Of a stretch of DNA of 64,000 nt, positions 53,549 through 62,912 are shown piece after piece. The stretch's first letter is position 1. Each line of letters begins with the position of its first letter. The translations under genes and the position numbers were made by a program. Below the pieces are notes generated by a model. That model ran no database searches, was not told the origin of the DNA, and saw nothing but the letters and a program-made list of their open reading frames with translations. This DNA comes from Eleusine coracana subsp. coracana (taxonomy: Eukaryota > Streptophyta > Magnoliopsida > Poales > Poaceae), in contig CM064425.1 of the NCBI GenBank assembly GCA_032690845.1, positions 34,808,240-34,872,239 on the forward strand, written 5' to 3'.

Positions 53549-54595
53549 TGAAAGGATCGAGTAACCGAGAGGGGGGGGGGTGAATCGGGAACTCAAACTA
53601 TGTACCTAATTTGCCAATTACTTAAACTGACCAATCAACTAACTCCTACACAATTCTAGTGGTGAACACACTAGCAAGATAATCCTATGAAAGGGAGAAC
53701 AACCTAAGAATACTAGTGGATCACACATAAGGGTCAATCAACTCCTATGCAAGCTAGTAATCAAAGACAAGTGGAAGCACACAACGAGCTAGCAAAGGAC
53801 ACTACTCATGCAAAGCTACTAGATCTTCAAGAACAAGATAAGGACACAAGCATGAGTGGCACAATACATACTAGGATGATCAATCAAGCCAAAGAAACTC
53901 CTAAACATTTTAGTGATCAAGTGAAGGCTAAGCACAACTAGCAAGAGAGAAGCATATTCATGCAAGTCTACAAGGTAATCAACTAGAGCAATCCAAACAC
54001 ACAAGCATGAATAGCACGGTATGTAAATGTGGAAAGTAAGGCATCAAAGTAAGGAGTAGAGCAAGAGGTGGCTCAGGATATTTTTTTTCCCAAGGTCTTG
54101 GAAGGATGGCGCCTTCCCCTACTCGTGGTTGGACCACTCCCGTCAGAGTTCCCGTCCCTCCCGACAGCAATGTGGAGTTCTCGCCCATGAGCCCGCAATC
54201 ACTCCCAGAGTGAATACACGGTGCACATCACCGCTGCCACCAAGGCACAAGCTCGCCTCCCTCGAGAACATGCCGGACTCCCCGAGCCGACACGAGCGCT
54301 CACTAGCGATGCCCCTTTCACCGGCAGGCTCAAACCATGTACAAACGTGTGACGGCCTTCACAACCAATCACGATAGGCCCGATCACTGGCACCTAACCG
54401 GTCTAGGTCTCGCCATAGACCAAGAGTAACAACCTAGATCACACCCTCAAGGACACCCTAGCCTAAGATGTGCACAATGCTCTTGTTACTCACACTAGCA
54501 CTCTCAAGAGATGCAATATCTCGTCCTAGTGCTCCTCTCTTTTCCTCTTGGCTCTCACCAAATGCTCCAAGAAATTCCACTGGCCAAGAGTGATC
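53549..54595 (-). repeat. COP-2 5' LTR, partial
   Basis: Ends ...GATCCTTTCA on the minus strand before the PBS. Contains a run of ten or more G on the plus strand near 53571 and sequence shared with the COP-1 LTR. Cut at GAGTGATC by CRM-C; the outer end is not seen. No coding is supported in this 1-kb stretch. Confidence 0.72.
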
Positions 54596-55497
54596 TGATG
54601 AGGACATCACCCTTATGGATACACCCAGCACTCCGCCAACCAAACTACAAGTTCATGCGCGACAACTGAATTTACGGGTGAGCTTGTTCCTAATGATTCC
54701 TTTATGTGATTTTGAGAATAGATTGCTACCTAATGAATTAATTGTTGTTAGAAACCATGGAGATGATGATGAGATAGCTGGGGAGGTGATTGGAGACGTG
54801 ATGGGCCAGCAAGGACGTCCAAGCCAAGGTGGAGGCCCAATCAAAACCGACTTCGAGTCGGTTTTGGAGCCCAGGACCAGTCTGCACGAAAACGGATGCC
54901 CAGGACGCATACGGACTCGGATTTGGACGTTCGATATATGCCTGGAAATATAACGAAAAGCCCTTTCCATCCCAACTGGTCCCATGTCAAAATTCGTCCC
55001 GAGCCGTCGGCAATCGCCGAAACAATGCGAATTCCAGAATCTGTCCTGGTGCTGCGACACAGTAATCGGTCTTTGGGCCATGTATGGAGTTGAGCCCACT
55101 TAGGGCTGCGTCCAGGGGGTCTTGCATGACCCTAGGGTCCTCATATACAGCCGCCGCCTCTTCATTAGGGTTTGGGGTTTTACTTAGATCAATTCTGTTC
55201 ATAAACAGTTTCGCCGTTCATCGGTTTGTGAGACCCTAACTTCGAGAGTCTAATCATACATCTGCAATTATGTTGCATTCTTTGTTGTTCTTGCTTGTGT
55301 TCTTGATTCGCAGGCAGGGATTAGCCTTCTCGGCGAGGTCAATCGTCTTTGGACGGTTGATAACCAGAGGAGATGTCGTGCTGCGATTGCGGGGTTTAGA
55401 ACGTGCTGTTCTGAAGCCGGATCGATTTGTGTGTCGCCTCCGACCAAATCAACTTACCAAGAACCTTTCGAAAGATCGGGAACCCTTGTTCACATCA
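54596..55497 (+). repeat. CRM-C 5' LTR
   Basis: 902 bp, TGATGAGGACATCACCC to TTGTTCACATCA. The 3' half closely matches CRM-B and the 5' half is diverged. Contains TGGGCC (55074-55079), a weak TATA (CATATACAG) and TTAGGGTTT (55165-55173). Confidence 0.9.
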
Positions 55498-56515
55498 AGT
55501 GGTAATCAGAGCTTCAGGTACACCGTTAGGTTCGTCGTTATCCTTGTTATTTTGTTCAATCCTAGAGTCCAGAAAATTGCCCTACAAAAATATTTGTTCG
55601 TCGTGTTTCCGCTGTCCTACACCCCCCTTGTGCCTTGCAATTTTCAGTTTAGTTTGCTTCTCTGAATTTTAGTCCCTACAAGGTCATTGTGTTGTTGGTC
55701 TAGTACTTGTTCTTTGGTCTTGTTTGAGTCGTGTGTGTCCTTGTTCATAGACTATCAAGAAAAAAAATCAGATTGTTGCACACATTGAGAGAATAGTACT
55801 GCTGGAATTATTTGCACTAAATATTTATTTAACATCTAGCCTTCTATTTTTTGTGGGCAAAAGAAACTTAGAGTGTTTTCTGTTGCACGTTGCTCCTTGA
55901 GTCAAGAGATTGCTGCACGTTGTTGCATATGAGAATTATCGGTTCAGTTCTACATGTACATCTATTCCTTACGTAAGAGTGCAAAAAAGAAAGTTTAGGT
56001 TTTTTCTTTGTGCTATAAAGTTCGCAACTCTTGCTGCAGTTCTATGACAAAAAAAATCATGAAAGAAGTAAAAGGCAAAGAGGTGCTGAAAAAAAAATAA
56101 GAAGAAAAAGCCGCACCTATAACAAAAGAAAAAAAACGAAAAGAGAAGAGAAAAAAATTCAGAATTGCTTGCAGCCTTTGTGTCCTTTGTTGAGCCATTT
56201 TCTTGCTTGCTTGAGCTAGGTCCGAGACAAGTTTAGGCTAGTGACATAGACTAGCTTGGGACTATTATTCAGTTTTGCAATTTCTGAATTGAAATTTTGC
56301 TAATCCTTGCTACTATAAATTGCCTACCCAGCTCCACATATATCCTTCTGAATAGGCACAGAACTTTGGACCCTCGCAATCGTCGGATCACACTCTCCAA
56401 GGTATCCTCTGTTTTGCTACTAAGAATCCTGTAAGAACTCAGTTAGGTGCTGTCATTTGCTTGTTGAGAGTTTCCACCGTGATCAAACAGTGGTGATAGG
56501 AAAATATACTCTTGT
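55498..56515 (+). other. CRM-C leader with PBS
   Basis: PBS at 55500-55512 (TGGTAATCAGAGC). About 1 kb, A/T-rich, with an A-rich tract (56045-56158). No convincing coding region. Confidence 0.72.
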
Positions 56516-57328
56516 GTGTTTTCTTGTTTTCTATTAACAATGACAGGTTACAACACCGATGGTGATGAGTCGATGGTGTCAAATGAGGTTGATACAAGTG
56601 TTGTAGCACAACGAGTGTTTAGTTCTCAAATGGAGAAGGAAGAGCAAAATCAAATGAACAACTTGTTTCAGACTCACTTTGTTGTGAAGGATCGACGTTG
56701 TCGTGTCATCATTGATGGAGAGAGTAGCAACAACATCGCAAGCTTGGAATTGGTCGAGAAGCTCGGCTTGACCACACAGCCACACCCGTGTCCATACTGC
56801 ATCCAATGGGTAAATTCTTGTGGTAAGATAAAGGTAGATAAAATTGCACGCATTGAATTTTTTATTGGTTCTTATAAGGATTGTGCAGATTTTGATATAG
56901 TGCCTATGCAAGCGTGTCATTTGTTACTGAGTAAGCCTTGGATTTCTACAAATAATGCTTTGCACAATACCATTGCTAATACCTATTCATTTAAATACAA
57001 TGGTAGAAGAGTTACTCTTAAACCTATGTCTGCTGCTGAAATTTTAGAAGAGGATCAACAAAGACTTGAGAGAAGAAAGAATGAACCATTTTGGAAAGAA
57101 TGGACTACTTCAAATATTGCAACACTTACATCAAAATCTGAATTAGATGATGAACATATTTCCTTGCCTCTTGTTGCAACTAATACATTTCAGGTTCTAC
57201 ACAAAGAAGAGGATAGTGTGAAAGATGAAGAATATATTGTTGTTTCACGTAAGAGCTTTCTTGATGTGATGAATTGTTCCAACAATCTTGTTGTATTGGA
57301 ACCTTGTCTTGATTTTCCTTTGCCATAA
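56516..57328 (+). CDS. CRM-C protease remnant (270 aa)
   Basis: MFSCFLLTMTGYNTDGDESM, then a retropepsin-like domain with VIIDGESSNNIASLELVEKL, equivalent to IIDGGSCNNLAS in CRM-A (the second Gly is Glu here). CPYCIQWVNSCGKIKVDKIA and the QACHLLLSKPWIS stretch align with CRM-A protease. The start may be later (MTGYNTDGDE). It ends at TAA after LDFPLP and no RT follows. It may have been kept for gag-like or protease use, or may simply be decaying. Confidence 0.72.
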   Translation: MFSCFLLTMTGYNTDGDESMVSNEVDTSVVAQRVFSSQMEKEEQNQMNNLFQTHFVVKDRRCRVIIDGESSNNIASLELVEKLGLTTQPHPCPYCIQWVNSCGKIKVDKIARIEFFIGSYKDCADFDIVPMQACHLLLSKPWISTNNALHNTIANTYSFKYNGRRVTLKPMSAAEILEEDQQRLERRKNEPFWKEWTTSNIATLTSKSELDDEHISLPLVATNTFQVLHKEEDSVKDEEYIVVSRKSFLDVMNCSNNLVVLEPCLDFPLP

Positions 57329-57499
57329 GTTGATTTATCTACTGATCCTTGTGATAAAGAGGAGTTGTGTGCCACTGCTTCACTTATACCTTTGCCACAA
57401 CAAATGAACAAGATTGATGTTTTTGCTTATGATTCACCTACTAGTGCTGAAATAAAATATTTGATTTTAATAACATGTGAAAAGAATGAGTAGAAATTA

Positions 57500-58330
57500 T
57501 TGTCTTCTCTAAATACTTTGGGTTATATTGAATTTGATGTTCTTTGTGATCTAAATACCGTGGAGAAGCAAATCTTTTCTCAAACTGAATTGCCTTTACT
57601 AACAAGAAACAAAATTTATGCTATAGGAAACTATGATCATAGAGGTGTATTTATGGTGCATAAAGTTTATATTTGCTCAAACATGAATACTCCTTGTGTT
57701 GTACAACCAAATGATGAACTAGAAAACTGCAATAACAATTACCATGTCATGTCATATTTTTCTAGTGTTTTTAAGATCAAACATTGTCTACCTTGTGATA
57801 AGAGTGAGAATGATGCTCATATTGCTGACCAAGTTTTCAAAGAGATTATTAATTTGCACGGAATGCCTTCTACTGTAGATTCTCATTGTGATGACAAATT
57901 TCATAATGCATATAAATATGAGTTGCATCCCAAGTTTGGGAATAGTTCCACAATTAATATTTCAGATTTGAGACCATACATGGGAGAAAGAGATGAGCTC
58001 GAGTCGAGGACGACTCTAATTCAAAAGGGGAAGAATGATGAGGATATCACCCTTATGGATACACCCAGCACTCCGCCAACCAAAATACAAGTTCATGCGC
58101 GACAACTGAATTTACGGGTGAGCTTGTTCCTAATGATTCCTTTATGTGATTTTGAGAATAGATTGCTACCTAATGAATTAATTGTTGTTAGAAACCATGG
58201 AGATGATGATGAGATAGCTGGAGAGGTGATTGGAGACGTGATGGGCCAGCAAGGACGTCCAAGCCAAGGTGGAGGCTCAATCAAAACCGACTTCGAGTCT
58301 GTTTCGGAGCCCAGGACCAGTCTGCACTAA
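57500..58330 (+). CDS. CRM-C integrase remnant and LTR tail (276 aa)
   Basis: After an unrecognised start comes a decayed integrase stretch, FKIKHCLPCDKSENDAHIADQVFKEIINLHGMPSTV, matching FSKMAHFIPCHKTDDAS... of CRM-A. A deletion leads to INISDLRPYMGERDELESRT. The frame crosses the polypurine tract and continues in the 3' LTR as DEDITLMDTPSTPPTK and RQLNLRVSLFL, ending SEPRTSLH. D-D-E residues are not retained as a set. It shares with CRM-A and CRM-B the LTR-encoded tail. Confidence 0.7.
   Translation: MSSLNTLGYIEFDVLCDLNTVEKQIFSQTELPLLTRNKIYAIGNYDHRGVFMVHKVYICSNMNTPCVVQPNDELENCNNNYHVMSYFSSVFKIKHCLPCDKSENDAHIADQVFKEIINLHGMPSTVDSHCDDKFHNAYKYELHPKFGNSSTINISDLRPYMGERDELESRTTLIQKGKNDEDITLMDTPSTPPTKIQVHARQLNLRVSLFLMIPLCDFENRLLPNELIVVRNHGDDDEIAGEVIGDVMGQQGRPSQGGGSIKTDFESVSEPRTSLH
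58023..58035 (+). other. Polypurine tract of CRM-C
   Basis: AAAAGGGGAAGAA directly before TGATGAGGATATCA. Confidence 0.82.
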
Positions 58331-58895
58331 AACGGATGCCCAGGACGCATACGGACTCGGATTTGCACGTTCTATATATGCCTGGAAAGATAACGACAAG
58401 CCCTTCCCAACCCAACTGGTCCCATGTCAAAATTCGTCCCGAGCCGTCGGCAATCGCCGAAACAATGCGACTTCTAGAATCTGTCCTGGTGCTGCGACAC
58501 AGTAATCGGTCTTTGGGCCATGTATGGAGTTGAACCCACTTAGGACTGCATCCAGGGGGTCTTGCATGACCCTAGGGTCCTCATATACAGCCGCCGCCTC
58601 TTCATTAGGGTTTGGGGTTTTGCTTAGATCAATTCTGTTCATAAACAGTTTCGCCGTTCATTGGTTTGTGAGACCCCAACTTCGAGAGTTTAATCATACA
58701 TCTGTAATTGTGTTGCATTCTTCGTAGTTCTTGCTTGTGTTCTTGATTCGCAGGCAGGGATTAGCCTTCTCGGCGAGGTCAATCGTCTTTGGACGGTTTA
58801 TAACCAGAGGAGACGTCGTGCTGCGATTGCGGGGTTTAGAACGTGCTGTTCTGAAGCCGGATCGATTTGTGTGTCGCCTCCGACCAAATCAACTT
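58036..58895 (+). repeat. CRM-C 3' LTR, truncated at its end
   Basis: Begins TGATGAGGATATCA (one change) and stops at CAAATCAACTT, where CRM-A leader sequence GTGCTTGTGCTTAATTG begins. About 45 terminal bases are missing. Confidence 0.88.
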
Positions 58896-59413
58896 GTGCT
58901 TGTGCTTGTGCTTAATTGCTTATTTGAGGTCTCATTGTTTATATTTTCAGCAAAAAGTATTAAAAAAAAAGAGAAAAAAAAGAAAAAAAAAGAGAAAAAA
59001 GAGAAAAAAAAGAAAGGAAAAAAAAACAGAAAAAAAAGAGCGGCCGAGCAACACAGGCGACGCGTTCTTGCTGCACTTTGTTTTGATCCTTTTTCCTTCC
59101 TCTTGCACTTGTACCGGCAGCAATCTTTACGCGTTTAGCACCATTATTCAGCTTTGCAGTTATTGTTTGAATTGTGCTAACCCTTGTATTGAGTGCAGCC
59201 TCCTAGCCCCACAAATTTTCTACTACGAGCAGGTTTTTGTTTCACCACGCAATCGCTCCTCCAATCTTCCACCGGTTTTACCTGTGGTTGCAGTTCACGC
59301 TTGCGTGCTTGGTAAGGACGGGTAAGAATTTAATAACAGCTTTTTGATTGAGCTTTTCACCCACCACTCACCTCTCGTTGTAGGATCCCGCTTTTTGTAT
59401 TGCTTCTGTTTCT
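58896..59413 (+). other. CRM-A leader of A9, 5'-truncated
   Basis: Purine-rich tract (about 58960-59040) and the gag-proximal leader. Candidate intron: donors GTAAGG at 59312 or GTAAGA at 59322, acceptor TTGTAG ending 59383. PBS and 43-bp repeats are absent. Confidence 0.78.
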
Positions 59414-60964
59414 ATGGCAGAAAACAGCTCGAAGTCGGAGGATCTCACCCTCCAGGATGTCCAGGCACAGGTAGATGGTCTACAAAACGACATGAAGACG
59501 ATGCACGAGAGACTTGACTCTACGGTCACTTCGTCGAATGAGCGTTTTGATCAACTGGACCTTGCTGATACGGCTGCCCACACCACGCTCGTGACGATCA
59601 TGACTCGTCTTGAGGCCATGTCGACGCAGCTTGGGACCATGACGACGCAGCTCACGGAGTTGCAACATGCACGTGACTACGGCGCCGACACCGAGCAGGA
59701 CGACGACAATCGCCGTGGTCGTGCTCGTAGGGTACGTGTTCCTATTAATGATTCTTTTGTCAAAATAAAATTTCGTATTCCCACTTTTAATGGCAAATAT
59801 GATCCGGGTGCTTATCTTGATTGGGAATTAGAGGTTGAACAAAAATTTGCATGCCATGATATTCCTGCTAATTTACAAGTTAAGGCTGCTATTAGTGAAT
59901 TTACTGAATTTGCTTTATTTTGGTGGCGTGAGTATAGACAAAGATATCCTGATAATATTCCAGCTACTTGGACGGCATTAAAAGCTGCTATGCGTCATCG
60001 TTTTGTGCCGTCATATTATGCTAGAGATTTGCTTAATCAAATGCAGCGTTTTCAACAAGGTTTACTTTCTGTAGAGGATTATTATCAAGCTTTGCAAAAG
60101 GGTATGATTCGCTGTGGTTTAGTTGAACTGGATGATGCTGCTATGGCTCGCTTTAGGGGTGGGTTAAATCGTGAAATTCAAACTATTCTAGATTATAAGC
60201 ATTATGATGATATGACCACCTTATTTGAATATGCTTGTAAAGCTGAACGTGAAGTGCAGGATCGACAATCTTCGTCAAGACCTAACATTTTTGTAGGGTC
60301 CAAGACGCCTTCAGCTCCACGGTCGACACCCCCTTCCACGTCGCGCGACCACTCCTCGACCACGTCCAAGTCGAGTGCTCCATCCACGGCCAAATCTGCC
60401 TCGTTCGTGCCGTCCTCCTCGTCATCTGGACGAGCTCGTGATATTCAGTGTCACCGTTGCCGAGGATTTGGTCATGTGATACGCGATTGTCCAAATAAAC
60501 GAACTATGTTGATTCGTGACGACGGTGGGTATTCTTCTGCTAGTGATTCTGAGGATATTCAGCAGACTGTTCTTGCCACTAATCATGCAGATAATACGGA
60601 GCTTCATGTCGACTCTAGTGCCGCCGACAGGTATGCCACTCTTGTTATGCAGCGTGTTCTTAGTACACAGGTTGTTCAGGATGAAAAGCATCAGCGCCAC
60701 AACATTTTTCATATCAAAGGCGTTGTGCAAGAACGAGCGGTGCGTATAATCATCGATGGTGGCAGTTGCAACAATTTGGCTAGTACGACCTTGGTGGAGC
60801 AGTTGTCATTGCCAACAAGGAAGCATCCACATCGTTATCACGTTCAATGGCTTAATGATGGCGGCAAAATAAAGGTAACGCGCTCAGTACGTGTTCCTTT
60901 CTCTCTTGGTGCCTATTCTGATTTTGTAGATTGTGATGTTGCTTGGCCGTCCTTGGCAATATGA
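59414..60964 (+). CDS. CRM-A gag and protease (516 aa)
   Basis: Conserved start MAENSSKSEDL, gag domain about 110-285, zinc knuckle CHRCRGFGHVIRDC about 346-359, protease IIDGGSCNNLAS about 446. It ends after FVDCDV because 26 bp are missing near 60943 at a repeated GTTG; the last residues (AWPSLAI) are wrong-frame. The rest of the protease continues at 60933-61298 in the shifted phase. Confidence 0.87.
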   Translation: MAENSSKSEDLTLQDVQAQVDGLQNDMKTMHERLDSTVTSSNERFDQLDLADTAAHTTLVTIMTRLEAMSTQLGTMTTQLTELQHARDYGADTEQDDDNRRGRARRVRVPINDSFVKIKFRIPTFNGKYDPGAYLDWELEVEQKFACHDIPANLQVKAAISEFTEFALFWWREYRQRYPDNIPATWTALKAAMRHRFVPSYYARDLLNQMQRFQQGLLSVEDYYQALQKGMIRCGLVELDDAAMARFRGGLNREIQTILDYKHYDDMTTLFEYACKAEREVQDRQSSSRPNIFVGSKTPSAPRSTPPSTSRDHSSTTSKSSAPSTAKSASFVPSSSSSGRARDIQCHRCRGFGHVIRDCPNKRTMLIRDDGGYSSASDSEDIQQTVLATNHADNTELHVDSSAADRYATLVMQRVLSTQVVQDEKHQRHNIFHIKGVVQERAVRIIIDGGSCNNLASTTLVEQLSLPTRKHPHRYHVQWLNDGGKIKVTRSVRVPFSLGAYSDFVDCDVAWPSLAI

Positions 60965-61298
60965 TGTTGATAGTGTTCATCATGGTCGCTCCAATTATTA
61001 TTCCTTCATGTTTAAGGGTCAGAAAATTGTTATTCATCCTATGACACCTGAACAAGTTCTTAAAGATGATATTGCTCGAGCGACAAAAGCTGCAAAATTG
61101 GTAACATCGCCTCCTGTTGCACCTGTTCAACATGAGATCAAATTGAATAACCCTATCTTGCTTGCTACACGTGCTGATTTTGATGAATTACATGATGCTA
61201 ATCAACTTTGCTATGCGCTAGTTTGCTCTCGTATGCTTGTTTCACTAGATGAGGCGCCTATGTTGCATATTCCTCCTGCTGTTGCTAACCTTTTGTAG
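60933..61298 (+). CDS. CRM-A protease C-terminal part (121 aa)
   Basis: True element sequence from LLGRPWQYDVDSVHH to PPAVANLL. It ends at TAG (61296-61298, CAG to TAG), the same codon altered in the copy ending 25673. RT continues in phase directly after it. Confidence 0.8.
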   Translation: MMLLGRPWQYDVDSVHHGRSNYYSFMFKGQKIVIHPMTPEQVLKDDIARATKAAKLVTSPPVAPVQHEIKLNNPILLATRADFDELHDANQLCYALVCSRMLVSLDEAPMLHIPPAVANLL

Positions 61299-61325
61299 GA
61301 CTATAAAGATGTTTTTCCTGCTGAA

Positions 61326-62912
61326 TTGCTGCCGGGTCTTCCTCCTATTCGTGGCATAGAACATCAGATTGATTTAATTCCAGGCGCACAGCTTCCTAAT
61401 GGCGCCCCGTACCGCACAAATCCTGAGGAGACGAAAGAAATTCAGCGTCAAGTGCAGGCATTGCTTGATAAAGGTTACATTCGTGAGTCTCTCAGCCCTT
61501 GTTCGGTTCCTGTTTTGCTTGTTCCTAAGAAAGATGGTTCTTGGCGTATGTGTGTAGATTGTCGTGCAATTAACAATATTACAATTCGTTATCGATATCC
61601 TATACCACGCCTTGATGATATGCTTGATGAACTTAGTGGTGCCACAATTTTCTCCAAGGTTGATTTACGTAGTGGTTACCATCAAATAAGAATGAAATTA
61701 GGAGATGAATGGAAAACGGCTTTTAAAACTAAATTTGGCTTGTATGAATGGTTGGTTATGCCGTTTGGATTGTCTAATGCTCCTAGCACTTTTATGCGCT
61801 TAATGAATGAAGTTCTTCGGTCTTTCATTGGAATATTTGTTGTTGTCTATTTTGATGATATCCTTATATACAGCAAATCCATGAATGAGCATTTAGATCA
61901 TTTGCGTGCTGTTTTTGATGCTTTGCGTGCTGCTCACTTGTTTGGGAACATGGAAAAATGCACTTTTTGCACGCAACGTGTTTCGTTTCTTGGATATGTT
62001 GTTACTCCACAGGGCATTGAGGTCGATAGCAGCAAGGTGGACGCCATTCAGAGTTGGCCCCAACCGACGACGGTCACACAGGTTCGCAGTTTTCTTGGTC
62101 TTGCAGGCTTCTATCGTCGTTTTGTGCGGGATTTCAGTTCTATTGCTGCACCATTACATGAGCTGACCAAGAAGGGTGCGCCATTTGAGTGGGGCGCACC
62201 ACAAGACGACGCATTCAACACTTTAAAGGAACGGTTAACTCATGCTCCTCTCATACAATTGCCTAATTTTGATAAAGTGTTTGAATTGGAATGTGATGCT
62301 AGTGGAATTGGTTTGGGTGCTGTTTTGTTGCAAGATCATAAACCCATTGCTTATTTTAGTGAGAAGTTAAGTGGTGCTGCTCTTAAATATTCCACTTATG
62401 ATAAAGAACTTTATGCTTTAGTAAGAACTTTGCAAACATGGCAGCATTATTTATGGCCTCGCGAATTTATTATTCATTCTGATCATGAGGCTTTGAAACA
62501 TATTAGAACCCAAACTAATCTGAATCGTCGTCATGCTAAATGGGTTGAATTTATTGAATCTTTTCCATACATCATTAAACATAAAAACGGGAAGGACAAT
62601 GTGATTGCCGATGCTTTGTCTCGTCGTTATATGATGTTGTCCCAATTAGACTTTAAAATCTTTGGTTTGCAAGCTTTGAAAGATCAATATGTGAATGATG
62701 CTGATTTTCATGATATTATGATGCATTGTAAGGATGGCAAACCTTGTGGCAAATTTCATATGCAGGATGGGTTCCTATTTCGTGCTAACAAGCTGTGTAT
62801 TCCAGCTAGCTCGGTTCGTCTTTTGTTGTTACAGGAGGCGCATGGAGGTGGTCTTATGGGTCACTTCAGAGTTTTCAAGACACATGAGGTGTTGGCCGAC
62901 CATTTCTTTTAG
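61326..62912 (+). CDS. CRM-A RT, RNase H, integrase N-terminus (528 aa)
   Basis: In phase with the preceding frame. Full RT (VDLRSGYHQIRM, MPFGLSNAPSTF, YFDDILIYS), RNase H (LECDASGIGLG, KELYAL, HSDHEAL, ADALSRR) and the start of the integrase zinc region. It ends at ADHFF where TGG became TAG (62910-62912). The catalytic core follows in phase. Confidence 0.87.
   Translation: MLPGLPPIRGIEHQIDLIPGAQLPNGAPYRTNPEETKEIQRQVQALLDKGYIRESLSPCSVPVLLVPKKDGSWRMCVDCRAINNITIRYRYPIPRLDDMLDELSGATIFSKVDLRSGYHQIRMKLGDEWKTAFKTKFGLYEWLVMPFGLSNAPSTFMRLMNEVLRSFIGIFVVVYFDDILIYSKSMNEHLDHLRAVFDALRAAHLFGNMEKCTFCTQRVSFLGYVVTPQGIEVDSSKVDAIQSWPQPTTVTQVRSFLGLAGFYRRFVRDFSSIAAPLHELTKKGAPFEWGAPQDDAFNTLKERLTHAPLIQLPNFDKVFELECDASGIGLGAVLLQDHKPIAYFSEKLSGAALKYSTYDKELYALVRTLQTWQHYLWPREFIIHSDHEALKHIRTQTNLNRRHAKWVEFIESFPYIIKHKNGKDNVIADALSRRYMMLSQLDFKIFGLQALKDQYVNDADFHDIMMHCKDGKPCGKFHMQDGFLFRANKLCIPASSVRLLLLQEAHGGGLMGHFRVFKTHEVLADHFF

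Larger units (their letters stand above)
49489..54595 (-). mobile_element. COP-2, Ty1/copia element (SIRE-like), 5' and pol part
   Basis: Minus strand: partial 5' LTR (53549-54595), PBS 53531-53546 (TGATATTAGAGCCAAG), gag-position frames, protease, integrase and RT in broken frames. It is cut in the RNase H region at 49489 by a CRM-A LTR and in its LTR at 54595 by CRM-C. The order protease-integrase-RT marks Ty1/copia. RT style (YVDDIIYGSTNEKFNEEF) resembles the SIRE/Maximus lineage. Confidence 0.82.
54596..58895 (+). mobile_element. CRM-C, non-autonomous CRM-like element, 3'-truncated
   Basis: Plus strand: 5' LTR 54596-55497 (902 bp), PBS 55500-55512, leader, protease remnant, integrase remnant, polypurine tract 58023-58035, 3' LTR 58036-58895 (about 45 bp short). 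Gag N-terminus, RT and RNase H are deleted. The 3' LTR stops at CAAATCAACTT and joins a CRM-A leader. Left flank TGATC; no matching right duplication because the end is lost. Confidence 0.87.

Noticed and set aside
54615..54953. 112-residue frame in the CRM-C 5' LTR
   Set aside because: It is the LTR-encoded polyprotein tail read without its upstream protein; not an independent gene.
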